A stretch of 64,000 nucleotides of DNA from Gilliamella sp. wkB308 (GTDB lineage: Bacteria > Pseudomonadota > Gammaproteobacteria > Enterobacterales > Orbaceae): assembly GCF_001690185.1 (NCBI RefSeq), contig NZ_LZGN01000034.1, positions 1 to 64,000 on the forward strand, read 5' to 3'. This document shows, in pieces, positions 41,256 through 50,955 of the stretch (positions are counted from its first letter, which is position 1; every line of letters begins with the position of its first letter). The position numbers were made by a program, and so were the translations under genes. The notes under the pieces are model-generated. The model ran no database searches, was not told the origin of the DNA, and worked only from the letters and a program-made list of their open reading frames with translations.

Positions 41256-42092
41256 TTAGTGGTTGGTGGTGACATTCACATCCATTGTTGGATAAGGAAT
41301 ATTAATATTATTTTCAGTTAATGCGTTTTTAATATTTTCGAGTAATTCAGCTTTCAATGCGCCATAATTTTCGTTTAAAGTCCATACTAAAACGTTAAAA
41401 TTCATTGATGATGCATCAAGTACATCTAAACGAATAGTTGGTTTTTTAGTGGTTAATATATTGCTGGTTTGATTGACCGCTTGATTAAGTACTTGATAAA
41501 CTTTTTGGATATCGGAGTTATAACCAACATTAATCACTAGATCTAAACGTCTTTCGGGTAGACGGCTATAATTTATAATATTGGCACTCACCACTTGTCC
41601 ATTCGGGATGACAACCATTTCATTAGTCGGTGTGACAATTGAGGTCGAGAAAATTTGAATTGAATCAATCACACCTCTTTGATTATTAATCACCACCGTT
41701 TCGCCGACTTTAAATGGACGGAAAATGATTAAAATCACCCCAGCAGCGAAATTCGATAACGATCCTTGCAGTGCTAAACCGACCGCTAAACCAGCAGCAC
41801 CAATGACAGCAACAATTGATGCCGTTTGAACACCTAATTGCCCTAATACGGCAACTAATGTCATTATGATAATGGCATAATAAGCCAAAGCACTAACAAA
41901 CTTTACAACTGTTGGATCAACTTGGCGAATGGTTAATATGCGTTTTAGCTGACGGCTAATGAACTTGGCAATGATTCGACCAATGATAAAGATGATAATA
42001 GCAAAGCAGAAATGAAGAATATAACCAAGTACTACACCGTCATATTTATCAATAAGTGAGACTATCTGCTTTAAAATATTTTCAAAATCCAT
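41256..42092 (-). CDS. mscS: Small-conductance mechanosensitive channel MscS
   Basis: Inner-membrane heptameric channel opened by membrane tension under hypo-osmotic shock. The 278-aa protein (E. coli 286) has three membrane helices (about 20-120). The pore helix TM3 reads GAAGLAVGLALQGSLSNFAAGVILIIFRPFKVGE, the family hallmark (shown here only as the run GLAVGLALQGSLSNFAAGV). The cytoplasmic beta and alpha/beta cage follows. Convergent with cysE, 4 nt apart. Confidence 0.96.
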   Translation of the reverse strand: MDFENILKQIVSLIDKYDGVVLGYILHFCFAIIIFIIGRIIAKFISRQLKRILTIRQVDPTVVKFVSALAYYAIIIMTLVAVLGQLGVQTASIVAVIGAAGLAVGLALQGSLSNFAAGVILIIFRPFKVGETVVINNQRGVIDSIQIFSTSIVTPTNEMVVIPNGQVVSANIINYSRLPERRLDLVINVGYNSDIQKVYQVLNQAVNQTSNILTTKKPTIRLDVLDASSMNFNVLVWTLNENYGALKAELLENIKNALTENNINIPYPTMDVNVTTNH

Positions 42093-42146
42093 ATATTATC
42101 CTCAATAAAGATTATAGAGCAGTTAGTTAAAGATTATTTTATATGT

Positions 42147-42740
42147 TTAAATTAATTGTTTCGCTAATAACGCCCAACGTGTATCAAAATTGGTGGTTGG
42201 TAAATATTTAAAGCCAGAACGAGAATAGCGAACCATCATTCCTTCACAAAAAGCTAATAATTGACTGGATAAAATTCGCTCATCGGTGGTAAATGCAACG
42301 CCTTCACGAATTTTTCGTTCACGTAATACTTGCTTAATTTGGGTTTCAATTCGTTCAAACAGTTGGCTAATACGTTCTTGAAGCTGCTCTTGTTCAAACA
42401 TTAAGGCATGACCAGTCATAATTCTGGTTAATCCGGGATTTTTTTCAGAAAAACCCAATATTAATGCAAGAATTAACTGTAAACGAACAAAGGTATTTAG
42501 CTCATCTTGCATAATGACATTAATGCGAGAAAGTAAAATATCTTCAATGTAGACAATTAAACTTTCAAACATTTTAGTTTTACTCGGAAAATGTCGATAA
42601 AGTGCCGCTTCTGATACACCAACACTTGCCGCTAATTTTGCTGTGGTAATGCGTTGGGTACCTTCATTAGATTCAAGCATGGTGGCTAAAGCTTGCAGTA
42701 TATCTTCTTTCCTATTTTTATTTTTGCTGCTCACAATCAT
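42147..42740 (-). CDS. slmA: Nucleoid occlusion factor SlmA
   Basis: A TetR-family DNA-binding protein that blocks FtsZ ring formation over the chromosome. The 197-aa protein (E. coli 198) has the helix-turn-helix [24 protein letters not shown] (key residues about 31-54), then a ligand-like domain with the conserved [13 protein letters not shown]. It overlaps dut by 4 nt and is the last gene of coaBC-dut-slmA, the same order as E. coli. Confidence 0.96.
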   Translation of the reverse strand: MIVSSKNKNRKEDILQALATMLESNEGTQRITTAKLAASVGVSEAALYRHFPSKTKMFESLIVYIEDILLSRINVIMQDELNTFVRLQLILALILGFSEKNPGLTRIMTGHALMFEQEQLQERISQLFERIETQIKQVLRERKIREGVAFTTDERILSSQLLAFCEGMMVRYSRSGFKYLPTTNFDTRWALLAKQLI

Positions 42741-43198
42741 TTTTTACCCGAATGCCCAAATCCACCTTCGCCGCGTGCTGACGCTGTAAATTCATCAACA
42801 ATATTAAATTCTGCTTGTATGACAGGAACAATAATTAACTGAGCAATACGATCACCTGCTTCAATTACAAATGGAGTTTGACTACGGTTCCATACCGGTA
42901 CAAATAACTGACCTTGATAATCCGAATCAATAAGACCTACTAAATTACCAAGTACAATTCCATTTTTAGATCCCAATCCTGACCGTGGTAAAACTAATGC
43001 CGCTAAAGTAGGATCTGCTATATGCATGGATAAACCTGTTGGCGTTAAAATGGTTTCCCCGGGTTTTATCTCAGTTGTTTTATCAAACATTGCTCGTAGA
43101 TCAATGCCAGCCGATCCTTCGGTTGCATAGGTTGGAAGCGGAAAATCATTACCTAAACGTTTATCTAATATTTTAATATCAATTTTTCTTTTCATCAT
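42737..43198 (-). CDS. dut: Deoxyuridine 5'-triphosphate nucleotidohydrolase
   Basis: Trimeric dUTPase that removes dUTP and supplies dUMP for thymidylate. The 153-aa protein has all five motifs: [38 protein letters not shown], and the C-terminal [10 protein letters not shown]. Two adjacent ATGs (43196-43198 and 43193-43195) are possible starts. The first 20 nt overlap the end of coaBC. Confidence 0.98.
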   Translation of the reverse strand: MMKRKIDIKILDKRLGNDFPLPTYATEGSAGIDLRAMFDKTTEIKPGETILTPTGLSMHIADPTLAALVLPRSGLGSKNGIVLGNLVGLIDSDYQGQLFVPVWNRSQTPFVIEAGDRIAQLIIVPVIQAEFNIVDEFTASARGEGGFGHSGKK

Positions 43199-44405
43199 GA
43201 CTCGCTTTATATCGTGTTATAACAACTTCAAGTAACTGTGTTGCTAATTGTTGTTTACTGCTTAATGGTAATGTCTGTTCACCATTTTGCCAATAAAGTG
43301 TTAATGCATTTTGCTCAGAATTAAAGCCAATTTTTTTATCAGAAACATCATTAGCGCAAATTAAATCTAGGTTTTTAGCCGTTAATTTTTTTAAGGCATA
43401 ATTTTTAACATTTTCGGTTTCAGCCGCAAAACCAACCACAAAAGGGCGCTGTTCTTTTAACGCTGCAATATGCGCAATAATGTCAGGATTTTTGACTAAC
43501 TTAATAATTAATTCATTACTATTATCTGTCTTTTTAATTTTATTTTCGGCGATAGTTTCAGCTCGATAGTCGGCAACGGCGGCACACCCAATAAAAATAG
43601 ATGATTGTTTAGCGAATTTTAACGCTTCGTTATACATCTCATTGGCACTTTTTACATCAATTCGATTCACATTTTTAGGCGTATCTAAATTTACCGGACC
43701 ACTTATTAGGGTTACCTTTGCACCCATTTCAGCGGCAACTTTAGCAATAGCAAACCCCATCTTTCCTGAACTATAGTTACTTATATATCGGACAGGATCT
43801 AACTCTTCTATCGTTGGACCAGCCGTGATGGTTAGCGATATGCCTGATAATGCTGATGAAGTTGAAAAACAACGTTCAATTTGTTCGACAATTGCTTGAG
43901 GTTCAACCATTCGCCCTGGGCCGTAATCACCGCAAGCTTGAAAACCATCGTCAGGGCCTAAAATGAATGTATTTCGGTTACTCAGTACAGATAGATTATG
44001 TTGGGTTGCAGCTGCTTTGTACATCTGTTGATTCATGGCTGGTGCTAACGCAATATTTGCTGATGTTGCTAAACAAACCGTTGATAACAGATTATCGGCA
44101 ATGCCATTGGCTATTTTAGCAATAATGTTAGCTGTTGCAGGGGCGATTAACACTAAATCCGCCCATTTTGCCAGTTCAATATGGCTCATAGAGAGTTCAG
44201 CAGAAGGATCAAATAAATCAGTTGAAACAGGATTGCCTGAAACGGCTTGTAACGTCATAGTTGTGACAAAATGGCTAGCCGAGTCAGTGACGATTACTCT
44301 TACGTCAGCTCCCGCTTTTTTTAAATGGCGAACAAGATCCGGGCATTTATAAGCAGCTATGCCTCCTGTAATTCCTAATAAAATATGTTTACCAGAAAGA
44401 TTCAT
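43179..44405 (-). CDS. coaBC: Bifunctional phosphopantothenoylcysteine decarboxylase / synthetase CoaBC (Dfp)
   Basis: Couples 4'-phosphopantothenate to cysteine (CoaB) and decarboxylates the product (CoaC) in CoA synthesis. The 408-aa protein has the FMN-binding N-domain with [16 protein letters not shown], the APAMNQQMY substrate motif and the [10 protein letters not shown] clamp cysteine, then the CoaB domain from about 188 ([25 protein letters not shown] region, key residues ITAG and SSGKMG). ATG 44405 follows AAGGAAA; an upstream TTG is less likely. Confidence 0.96.
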   Translation of the reverse strand: MNLSGKHILLGITGGIAAYKCPDLVRHLKKAGADVRVIVTDSASHFVTTMTLQAVSGNPVSTDLFDPSAELSMSHIELAKWADLVLIAPATANIIAKIANGIADNLLSTVCLATSANIALAPAMNQQMYKAAATQHNLSVLSNRNTFILGPDDGFQACGDYGPGRMVEPQAIVEQIERCFSTSSALSGISLTITAGPTIEELDPVRYISNYSSGKMGFAIAKVAAEMGAKVTLISGPVNLDTPKNVNRIDVKSANEMYNEALKFAKQSSIFIGCAAVADYRAETIAENKIKKTDNSNELIIKLVKNPDIIAHIAALKEQRPFVVGFAAETENVKNYALKKLTAKNLDLICANDVSDKKIGFNSEQNALTLYWQNGEQTLPLSSKQQLATQLLEVVITRYKASHDEKKN

Positions 44406-44457
44406 GATCAAGTTTCCTTCACCTTTAAACCAAAAGCACTATATTACCACAATTCAT

Positions 44458-46119
44458 TTAGATAATAAGTAACTCTTTCGCATTGGCTAATGTTGCATCA
44501 GTAATTTTATCACCGCCTAAAAGTCGGGCTAATTCATTTAAACGTCCATTATTGTCTAATTTTTGCATATCAGTTGATGTCTGTTTGCTGTTAGTTTGCT
44601 TACTGACAAAGTAGTGTTGATTAGCTTGTCCCGCAACTTGTGGCAAATGAGTGACGGTAATAACTTGGGTAGATTGTCCAAGCTGTCTTAATAATTGCCC
44701 AACTTTAGAAGCAGTAGGGCCGCTAATGCCCACATCGATTTCATCAAAAATCAATGCCGGTGTATCCATTTTTTGAGCCGTCAAAACCTGTATGGCTAGG
44801 GCAATACGTGATAATTCACCGCCCGATGCCACTTTGGCAAGGGGCAAGGCATGCTGTCCGACATTGGTCGTAACTAAAAAAGTAACTTGGTCGGCACCGT
44901 CTTCATTTAAACGTGTTTCATCAAAGGTTATATCGATACTAAATTGTCCATTAGGCATGGATAATTCATGCATAATAGCGGTGACTTTTTTAGCTAATGC
45001 TTTACTGCTGGTTAAGCGTTTTTGATGTAATTTTTTGGCAAGTTCAAGTGCAAATTGATGATATTTGGTGATATCCGCTTTTAACTGTTCACTTTGTTCA
45101 TCTTGTTGATTAATCTGTTTGAATTCGGTAAGCAAATTCTGATGCAATTCAGGAAGTGCCTCTGGTGCAACATGGTGTTTACGAGCAAGCGCTATTTGCT
45201 TTGATAGCCGTTGTTCAAGTTGCATGACACGCGCTGGATCGAGTTCTAAACTTTCGCTGTAATGGCGCAGTTCATAACTGGCTTCTTTGATCTGGATAGC
45301 GGCTTCTTCCAGCATGTTAAACACGTTACTTAAATTTGGATCAAGTTCGCATAACTCCTGCACACTGTTTTTAACACTACCAAGTAGATTACTGACATTG
45401 TATTCATCAGCTTCATCTAAAAGCATCACTGATTGTTGGCTAAGCTGAATTAACTGTTCACTATTTGATAAACGTTTGTACTCTTCATCAATTTGTTGGT
45501 ATTCCCCTTCAATAGGCGAAAACTCATTAAGTTCTTTAAGTTGATATTGTAATAACTGAATATGTGCTTCTCGTTCTTGCCGTGAAGCTTGATATTGCTC
45601 ATAAGTCTGGCGTGCTACTTTCCATTGCTTATAAGCTTGCTGCATTTGATTGAGCAATGATGGCTCATTCATATAATGATTAAGTAATAACTGCTGATAT
45701 TCACCTCGTAAAAGACGTTGGGGTTCATGTTGTCCATGAATTTGGATTAACATCTGTCCTAAATCTTTGAGTTGGGATATGGGCACAGCACGACCATTAA
45801 TAAAGGCTTTTGAACGTCCATCTTGGTTGATAACTCGTCGTAATATACATTCATTACCTTCGTCTAGCTGATTTTCAGTTAGCCAAGCAAAAGCGGCAGG
45901 TGTATCATCAAGCACAAAGCAGGCTGAAATATCAACACGTTCAGCACCTAACCGGATAGATGAAGCATCGGAACGATTACCTAAACAGAGCCCTAAAGCA
46001 TCGATAGCGATCGATTTTCCTGCACCGGTTTCACCGGTTATAGCAGTCATCCCCGTTGTAAAGTCAACTAATAGGTGATCGACGATAGCAAAATTATTAA
46101 TAGTAAGTTGAGTTATCAT
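44458..46119 (-). CDS. recN: DNA repair protein RecN
   Basis: An SMC-like ATPase that acts in double-strand break repair. The 553-aa protein (E. coli 553) has N-terminal Walker [15 protein letters not shown], long coiled-coil arms (about 155-370, Gln-rich), the signature [15 protein letters not shown] and Walker [15 protein letters not shown] LexA box lies 53 bp upstream, so it is SOS-controlled, as in E. coli. It is a single-gene leftward unit. Confidence 0.97.
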   Translation of the reverse strand: MITQLTINNFAIVDHLLVDFTTGMTAITGETGAGKSIAIDALGLCLGNRSDASSIRLGAERVDISACFVLDDTPAAFAWLTENQLDEGNECILRRVINQDGRSKAFINGRAVPISQLKDLGQMLIQIHGQHEPQRLLRGEYQQLLLNHYMNEPSLLNQMQQAYKQWKVARQTYEQYQASRQEREAHIQLLQYQLKELNEFSPIEGEYQQIDEEYKRLSNSEQLIQLSQQSVMLLDEADEYNVSNLLGSVKNSVQELCELDPNLSNVFNMLEEAAIQIKEASYELRHYSESLELDPARVMQLEQRLSKQIALARKHHVAPEALPELHQNLLTEFKQINQQDEQSEQLKADITKYHQFALELAKKLHQKRLTSSKALAKKVTAIMHELSMPNGQFSIDITFDETRLNEDGADQVTFLVTTNVGQHALPLAKVASGGELSRIALAIQVLTAQKMDTPALIFDEIDVGISGPTASKVGQLLRQLGQSTQVITVTHLPQVAGQANQHYFVSKQTNSKQTSTDMQKLDNNGRLNELARLLGGDKITDATLANAKELLII

Positions 46120-46171
46120 AAAAAATTAATCAGTAATGCTAGTGAAAATGTGAGCAGTATAGCAACAAAAA

Positions 46172-46191
46172 TACTGTAAATAAATACAGTT
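46172..46191 (-). promoter_or_regulatory. LexA (SOS) box before recN
   Basis: TACTGTAAATAAATACAGTT contains CTGT-N8-ACAG with an A/T-only spacer, a close match to the enterobacterial LexA operator. It lies 53 bp upstream of the recN ATG, within promoter distance. Confidence 0.88.
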
Positions 46192-46456
46192 TAATCGTGT
46201 TTTGTGAGAAAATTGGTGTTTATTTATTATCTAAGTGTCTAACTTTTATCTCGATAAAATAGCAAAATATCAATTCATTTTCGATGAAATATGAATAAAT
46301 TGAATGTTTTTCTTTTGTAAATCGATTTTAATTCAAATTTTACCAATTACTATAATAGATTTTCTTGTATATTAATCTTATCGCCCCCTCTTTTAACCCT
46401 AATTATTATGCAATATAATTTCCAAAAATTATTAACAATAATTAAGGACATTTAAC
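46192..46456. other. AT-rich intergenic region between recN and the yagU-like gene
   Basis: No ORF of note. The plus strand must hold the promoter of the downstream gene, and an RBS (TAAGGACA) precedes its ATG. No other distinct element is seen. Confidence 0.4.
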
Positions 46457-47008
46457 ATGTTTGGAAATAAAACAAATCGTCAAATTATTATTTGGACAAC
46501 TCTGATTGGTGGATTCATTAGTGCGTTAGTTAAATGGGGTTCAGAAGTCAATATGCCTCCACGTGTACCCGGTGAAGTTTCTCCTCCTGCAGCACATATT
46601 GATGCATGGCTCGGTTGGTTAGGTATTAATTCTCACTCGCTTGATTATGCTTATCAAACGGCTATCGTTTCAGGTGCAGTAACGCTTTATCACTGGCTAT
46701 TTAGTTTTGCTTTTGCTTTTGTCTATGTGTTTATTGCCTATTTTTGGAATAAAATCCGATTATGGTATGGTGCATTTTACGGCATTATCATTACTGTCAC
46801 CATGCATGGCTTTTTAATTCCACTACTTGGTTTCCGTCATCCTGCTTACGATCCTGAGGGTACAGTGGGTTGGCTATGGAATTTAAATGGTTATGAACTT
46901 TGGAGTGAATTTTTAGGACATATCTACTGGGGTGTGTCGATTGAAATTTGTATGATTGCCGTACTTGCTTATTTTTCAAGACCTATTCGTGGTGAATGGC
47001 GTAAATAA
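46457..47008 (+). CDS. YagU-like inner membrane protein (DUF1440)
   Basis: A 183-aa polytopic protein of the YagU/DUF1440 family. Features are an N-terminal helix with GGFISALVKWGSEVNMPPR, two or three central hydrophobic segments (about 70-95, 100-125) and a C-terminal segment (about 155-172). E. coli YagU has been linked to acid resistance; the molecular role is unknown. Single-gene unit ending in a clear terminator. Confidence 0.8.
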   Translation: MFGNKTNRQIIIWTTLIGGFISALVKWGSEVNMPPRVPGEVSPPAAHIDAWLGWLGINSHSLDYAYQTAIVSGAVTLYHWLFSFAFAFVYVFIAYFWNKIRLWYGAFYGIIITVTMHGFLIPLLGFRHPAYDPEGTVGWLWNLNGYELWSEFLGHIYWGVSIEICMIAVLAYFSRPIRGEWRK

Positions 47009-47033
47009 TCAATTTTCCTAAAAAATTAACTAA

Positions 47034-47062
47034 AAATCCTTCTAGCAATATAACGTTAGAGG
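47034..47062 (+). terminator. Rho-independent terminator after the yagU-like gene
   Basis: AATCCTTCTA pairs with TAGAGGGATT (one G-U pair) across about 11 nt and is followed by a run of eight T. Strong terminator form. Confidence 0.85.
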
Positions 47063-47189
47063 GATTTTTTTTGATGTTTTGATATAGAAAAAAACTATAT
47101 CAATCAATAAAAAACTAGAATTATTCAATAACAATTTTTTTTGTTATCTTTTTTGCTACTTAAGAAATGTGATGAAAGGAAAACAAAAA

Positions 47190-49463
47190 ATGAATACTGC
47201 TGTAATTGGATATCCTCGTGTTGGTAAGCTTCGTGAACTTAAATTTGCTACCGAAGCTTATTTTAAAGGCAATAAAAGCCAGACTGAATTATTAAATGAA
47301 GCAAAAGCATTACGTGCTGAGCATTTGCAACAACAAGCATCACATAACATTGCTTTTATCTCCTCAAATGATTTTTCGTTTTATGATGCAGTATTAGATA
47401 CCGCTTGTTTACTCAATGTTATTCCAAAACGTTACCAAGATTTAAGTTTACCGGAATTGGATCGTTATTTTGCAATGGCACGGGGTTATCAAGGTGAAAA
47501 AGGTGATGTTCGTGCATTGGCAATGAAAAAGTGGTTTAACACCAACTATCACTACTTAGTGCCTGAAATTGAAGATTCAGTACAGATTAAATTAGCTGGC
47601 ACAAAGCCTTTTGATGAATATCAAGAAGCGAAAGCACTTGGTATACAAACTAAACCAGTTGTTATTGGTGCGTTAACGTTTTTCAAACTTGCACAGTATT
47701 TAGGAAATAAAAAACTGGTTGATTTTAAAGCTGATATTATTAAAGCTTATCAAGACATCATTCAAAAATTTACGACACTTGGTGCACAGTGGATTCAAAT
47801 TGATGAACCAATTTTGGTGACTGATTTAAATAAAGATGATATTGCTTTATTTACTGAACTTTATCAGGCGATCTTATCGGTTAAAGGGACAACTAAAGTC
47901 GTGTTACAAACCTATTTTGGTGATGTTCGTGATTGCTACAAAGAATTAGTGGCGCTACCATTTGATGGTATTGGACTGGATTTTGTTGAAGGCAAGCAAT
48001 CATTAGCATTACTTGAAAATCATGGATTTCCATCTGATAAAGTGTTATTTGCTGGTGTAGTTAATGGTAAAAACATTTGGAAAAATAATTATCAAAAAAC
48101 ATTGGCATTAGTGACTAAAATTAAACAAAAAGCGAGTAAAGTGGTGATCAATACGTCATGTTCTTTACTTCATGTACCTTACACATTGCAAAATGAAACC
48201 AAGTTAACGATTCAACAACGTGCTTATTTTGCTTTTGCCCAAGAAAAACTTCAAGAACTTGCTGAACTGGGGCTATTAGTTAACGAGTCTCAACCTGAAA
48301 ATCATGCAGCGTTTAAAGCTAATCAAACGTTATTTACACGTGAACGTGAAGGCGCCAATCAAGCAGTACGTCAGAAAGTCGCTGCATTAAAAGAATCCGA
48401 TTTTACCCGTGTACCGGAATTTTCAGTCCGTGAAGCAGCACAGAAAAAAGCCTTCAATTTGCCACTTCTACCAACAACAACGATTGGTTCATTTCCACAA
48501 ACACCTGATGTACGTTTAAATCGTGCAAAATTCAAGAAAGGTGAAATTTGTTTGAATGAATATACCGAGTTTAATAAGCAAAAAATTGCAGAATGCATTA
48601 AGCTTCAAGAAAAGATTGGTATTGATGTGTTAGTTCATGGTGAATTTGAACGTAATGACATGGTCGAGTATTTTGGCGAAAGCTTAAATGGTTTTGTCTT
48701 TACTGAAAAAGCATGGGTGCAATCATACGGTACTCGTTGTGTTAAGCCGCCTATTGTATGGGGGGATATTTCACGCTCTAAACCCATTACCGTTGAGTAT
48801 TCACAGTACGCACAAAGCCTAACAGATAAACCCGTTAAAGGCATGTTAACTGGCCCAGTCACGATCCTGAACTGGTCGTTCCCTCGTGAAGATATTTCAC
48901 AAAAAGAATCGGTCTTCCAAATTGGTTTAGCAATCAGTGATGAAGTGTTAGATCTTGAAGCGGCGGGTATCAAAGTCATCCAAATTGATGAGGCGGCGTT
49001 AAAAGAGAAATTACCACTACGTAAAGCGGATTGGAATAGTGAATATTTAGATTGGGCTATCCCAGCATTTAGATTAGTACACAGCAAAGTACAAGCTGAT
49101 ACACAAATTCATACACATATGTGTTACAGCGAATTTGCGGACATCATCAAAGATATCGATGCCATGGATGCTGATGTGATTTCGTTTGAAGCTTCTCGTT
49201 CAAATCTGCAATTGATTGACGTACTTAAAGCTAATCACTTTAAAACAGAAGTTGGGCCAGGTGTTTACGATATTCATTCACCTCGTGTCCCACCGATTGC
49301 CGAAATTAAAGCAACCATTGAGAAGTTACTGGCTAAAATTGAAAAGCAAAAATTATGGATTAATCCAGATTGTGGTTTAAAAACGCGTGGCGAAAAAGAA
49401 GTTGTTGAAAGCTTAGAACATTTAGTTCAAGCGACGTTAGAAGTCAGAAAAACACTTAATTGA
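47190..49463 (+). CDS. metE: Cobalamin-independent methionine synthase MetE
   Basis: Transfers the methyl group of 5-methyltetrahydropteroyl-triglutamate to homocysteine, using zinc. The 757-aa protein (E. coli 753) has the N-terminal TIM barrel ([18 protein letters not shown]), the linker, and the C-terminal catalytic barrel with [22 protein letters not shown], the HTHMCYS zinc-Cys motif and the C-terminal NPDCGLKTR zinc ligand. ATG 47190 with AAAGGA upstream is preferred to the in-frame GTG at 47169. Directly upstream of metF, which supplies methyl-THF. No MetJ-type repeat is evident. Confidence 0.97.
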   Translation: MNTAVIGYPRVGKLRELKFATEAYFKGNKSQTELLNEAKALRAEHLQQQASHNIAFISSNDFSFYDAVLDTACLLNVIPKRYQDLSLPELDRYFAMARGYQGEKGDVRALAMKKWFNTNYHYLVPEIEDSVQIKLAGTKPFDEYQEAKALGIQTKPVVIGALTFFKLAQYLGNKKLVDFKADIIKAYQDIIQKFTTLGAQWIQIDEPILVTDLNKDDIALFTELYQAILSVKGTTKVVLQTYFGDVRDCYKELVALPFDGIGLDFVEGKQSLALLENHGFPSDKVLFAGVVNGKNIWKNNYQKTLALVTKIKQKASKVVINTSCSLLHVPYTLQNETKLTIQQRAYFAFAQEKLQELAELGLLVNESQPENHAAFKANQTLFTREREGANQAVRQKVAALKESDFTRVPEFSVREAAQKKAFNLPLLPTTTIGSFPQTPDVRLNRAKFKKGEICLNEYTEFNKQKIAECIKLQEKIGIDVLVHGEFERNDMVEYFGESLNGFVFTEKAWVQSYGTRCVKPPIVWGDISRSKPITVEYSQYAQSLTDKPVKGMLTGPVTILNWSFPREDISQKESVFQIGLAISDEVLDLEAAGIKVIQIDEAALKEKLPLRKADWNSEYLDWAIPAFRLVHSKVQADTQIHTHMCYSEFADIIKDIDAMDADVISFEASRSNLQLIDVLKANHFKTEVGPGVYDIHSPRVPPIAEIKATIEKLLAKIEKQKLWINPDCGLKTRGEKEVVESLEHLVQATLEVRKTLN

Positions 49464-49505
49464 TAAGTTTTTTTCAACGCTAAATAACGTTGATAAGCCT
49501 TATTA

Positions 49506-49532
49506 TTCCGCCGCCAATTTTGGGCGGCGGAA
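49506..49532 (+). other. GC-rich perfect hairpin between metE and metF
   Basis: TTCCGCCGCC and GGCGGCGGAA form a perfect 10-bp stem with a 7-nt loop. It stands out against AT-rich surroundings. No U run follows on either strand, so it is not a standard terminator. It ends 9 nt before the metF Shine-Dalgarno and may stabilise the metE mRNA end or regulate metF. Confidence 0.7.
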
Positions 49533-49551
49533 ATGTCAGTAAGGACAATCG

Positions 49552-50451
49552 TTGGCACACGAATGGATGAAACAAATGAAAACAAATTTACTTTTTAATA
49601 AAAAAACGGTGTTCTCTTTTGAAGTGTTTCCACCTAAAAAAACGTCGCCTTTAGAGACTATCTATAGCACATTACGCGAACTTGGCTATTTTAAGCCTGA
49701 TTTTATCAGTGTAACTTATGGGGCTGGTGGCAGTTTGAATGGCCAAACCACTATTGATATTGCCCACTCGGTCAAACACACTTATGGTATTGAAAGTGTC
49801 GCTCATTTACCCGGTATTAATTTTGATAAAGCAGAAATGCAAAAAATTCTTCATGATCTTAAATGTGCTGGTATTGATAACGTCTTAGCGTTGCGTGGTG
49901 ATATTAGTCCGAATGTACAACCCAAAAATGATTTTCGTTTTGCCAGTGAATTAGTGTCGTTCATAAAAGAAAATGGGGATTTTAATGTGATTGGCGCTTG
50001 TTATCCGGAAGGGCATCTTGAAACCTCAACCCTAAAACAAGATTTAATACATTTAAAAGAAAAGGTTAATGCTGGAACGGATCAACTTATTTCACAACTC
50101 TTTTTTGATAATGACTATTTTTATACTTTTTTAGATAAAGCACATGATATGGGAATTAACGTACCGATAGAAGCAGGTATTATGCCGGTGACCAATAAAA
50201 ACCAAATAGAGCGCATGGTATCGATGTGTGGGGTTAATCTTCCTAAGAAGTTTAAACAGATGATGGAAAAATATGAACATCATCCTGATGCATTCCGTGA
50301 TGCAGGAATTGCTTATGCTATAGATCAGATTGTTGATCTTGTTTCACAAGATGTTGATGGCATCCATCTATATACAATGAATAATAGCTATATTGCCAGA
50401 AGAATCAGTGAGGCAGTATCAACGTTACTTGCAGTACCTAAATCGGCATAA
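49552..50451 (+). CDS. metF: Methylenetetrahydrofolate reductase
   Basis: Reduces 5,10-methylene-THF to 5-methyl-THF for MetE, using FAD. The 299-aa TIM-barrel protein has SFEVFPPKK (catalytic Glu), VTYGAGGS, the ALRGD motif and the QLFFDN segment. It resembles low-G+C Gram-positive MetF (PPKKTSPLETIYSTL, LRGDISPN) more than E. coli MetF, whose matching stretches differ. It starts at TTG 49552 with AAGGA 6 nt upstream; later ATGs (49567, 49576) have no RBS. It follows metE by 88 nt. Confidence 0.93.
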   Translation: MAHEWMKQMKTNLLFNKKTVFSFEVFPPKKTSPLETIYSTLRELGYFKPDFISVTYGAGGSLNGQTTIDIAHSVKHTYGIESVAHLPGINFDKAEMQKILHDLKCAGIDNVLALRGDISPNVQPKNDFRFASELVSFIKENGDFNVIGACYPEGHLETSTLKQDLIHLKEKVNAGTDQLISQLFFDNDYFYTFLDKAHDMGINVPIEAGIMPVTNKNQIERMVSMCGVNLPKKFKQMMEKYEHHPDAFRDAGIAYAIDQIVDLVSQDVDGIHLYTMNNSYIARRISEAVSTLLAVPKSA

Positions 50452-50488
50452 TGTGTAACTAATAGAAAAGCTGAAAGTATGGAAGAAT

Positions 50489-50565
<77 letters not shown>

Positions 50566-50796
50566 TCAAAGAGGTCGCTATATTATAGGATTAAAATAAT
50601 AAAGCAATACCTTTTTGGCGTAACTGCCCCATTTTTGAACATATTATCTATAAATAGACACTTTCTTTACTAAAATGTACGCCTTTGCTTAAATTCTTTT
50701 AGACAAAAATCAATTTATTTTTTTGATTAATAGCTATTCTACTATTTACTGCATATTAGAATAATTGTACTTTATTCAAGAAAGAAAGAGAAAAAA

Positions 50797-50883
50797 ATGT
50801 CTAATCAATATCATGGTTCATGTTTATGTGGAAAGGTTAAATTAACAGTACCTTTTAAAAATATCCTTAATACTATATTTTAA
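50797..50883 (+). pseudogene. Truncated GFA/CENP-V-family zinc protein remnant
   Basis: A 28-codon ORF encodes MSNQYHGSCLCGKVKLTVPF and a short unrelated tail. The start matches the N-terminus of GFA-family (glutathione-dependent formaldehyde-activating enzyme-like) proteins, with the first CxC zinc pair, but the remaining cysteines and about 100 residues are missing. The coding match stops where the carAB terminator hairpin (50865-50894) begins, suggesting a deletion joined the two. An RBS-like AAAGAG remains upstream. Confidence 0.6.
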
Positions 50884-50894
50884 TAGTATTAAGG
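50865..50894 (-). terminator. Terminator after carB, overlapping the GFA remnant
   Basis: CCTTAATACTAT and ATAGTATTAAGG form a perfect 12-bp stem with a 6-nt loop. T-rich sequence flanks both sides (minus strand ATATTTTTA; plus strand TTCTTGTTTTG), so it may act both ways. It lies about 60 nt downstream of the carB stop. Confidence 0.75.
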
Positions 50895-50955
50895 TTCTTG
50901 TTTTGCGCATCTGTCAGCCACTATCTATTTTACAGGCTTACTTTTTACCCAATAT

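Noticed and set aside
47063-47189. MetJ boxes or a SAM riboswitch before metE
   Set aside because: No AGACGTCT-like tandem repeats and no SAM-riboswitch-like structure are visible in the leader.
48635-49087. A 150-aa minus-strand ORF
   Set aside because: It is antisense to the conserved catalytic domain of metE, so it is taken as a chance frame.
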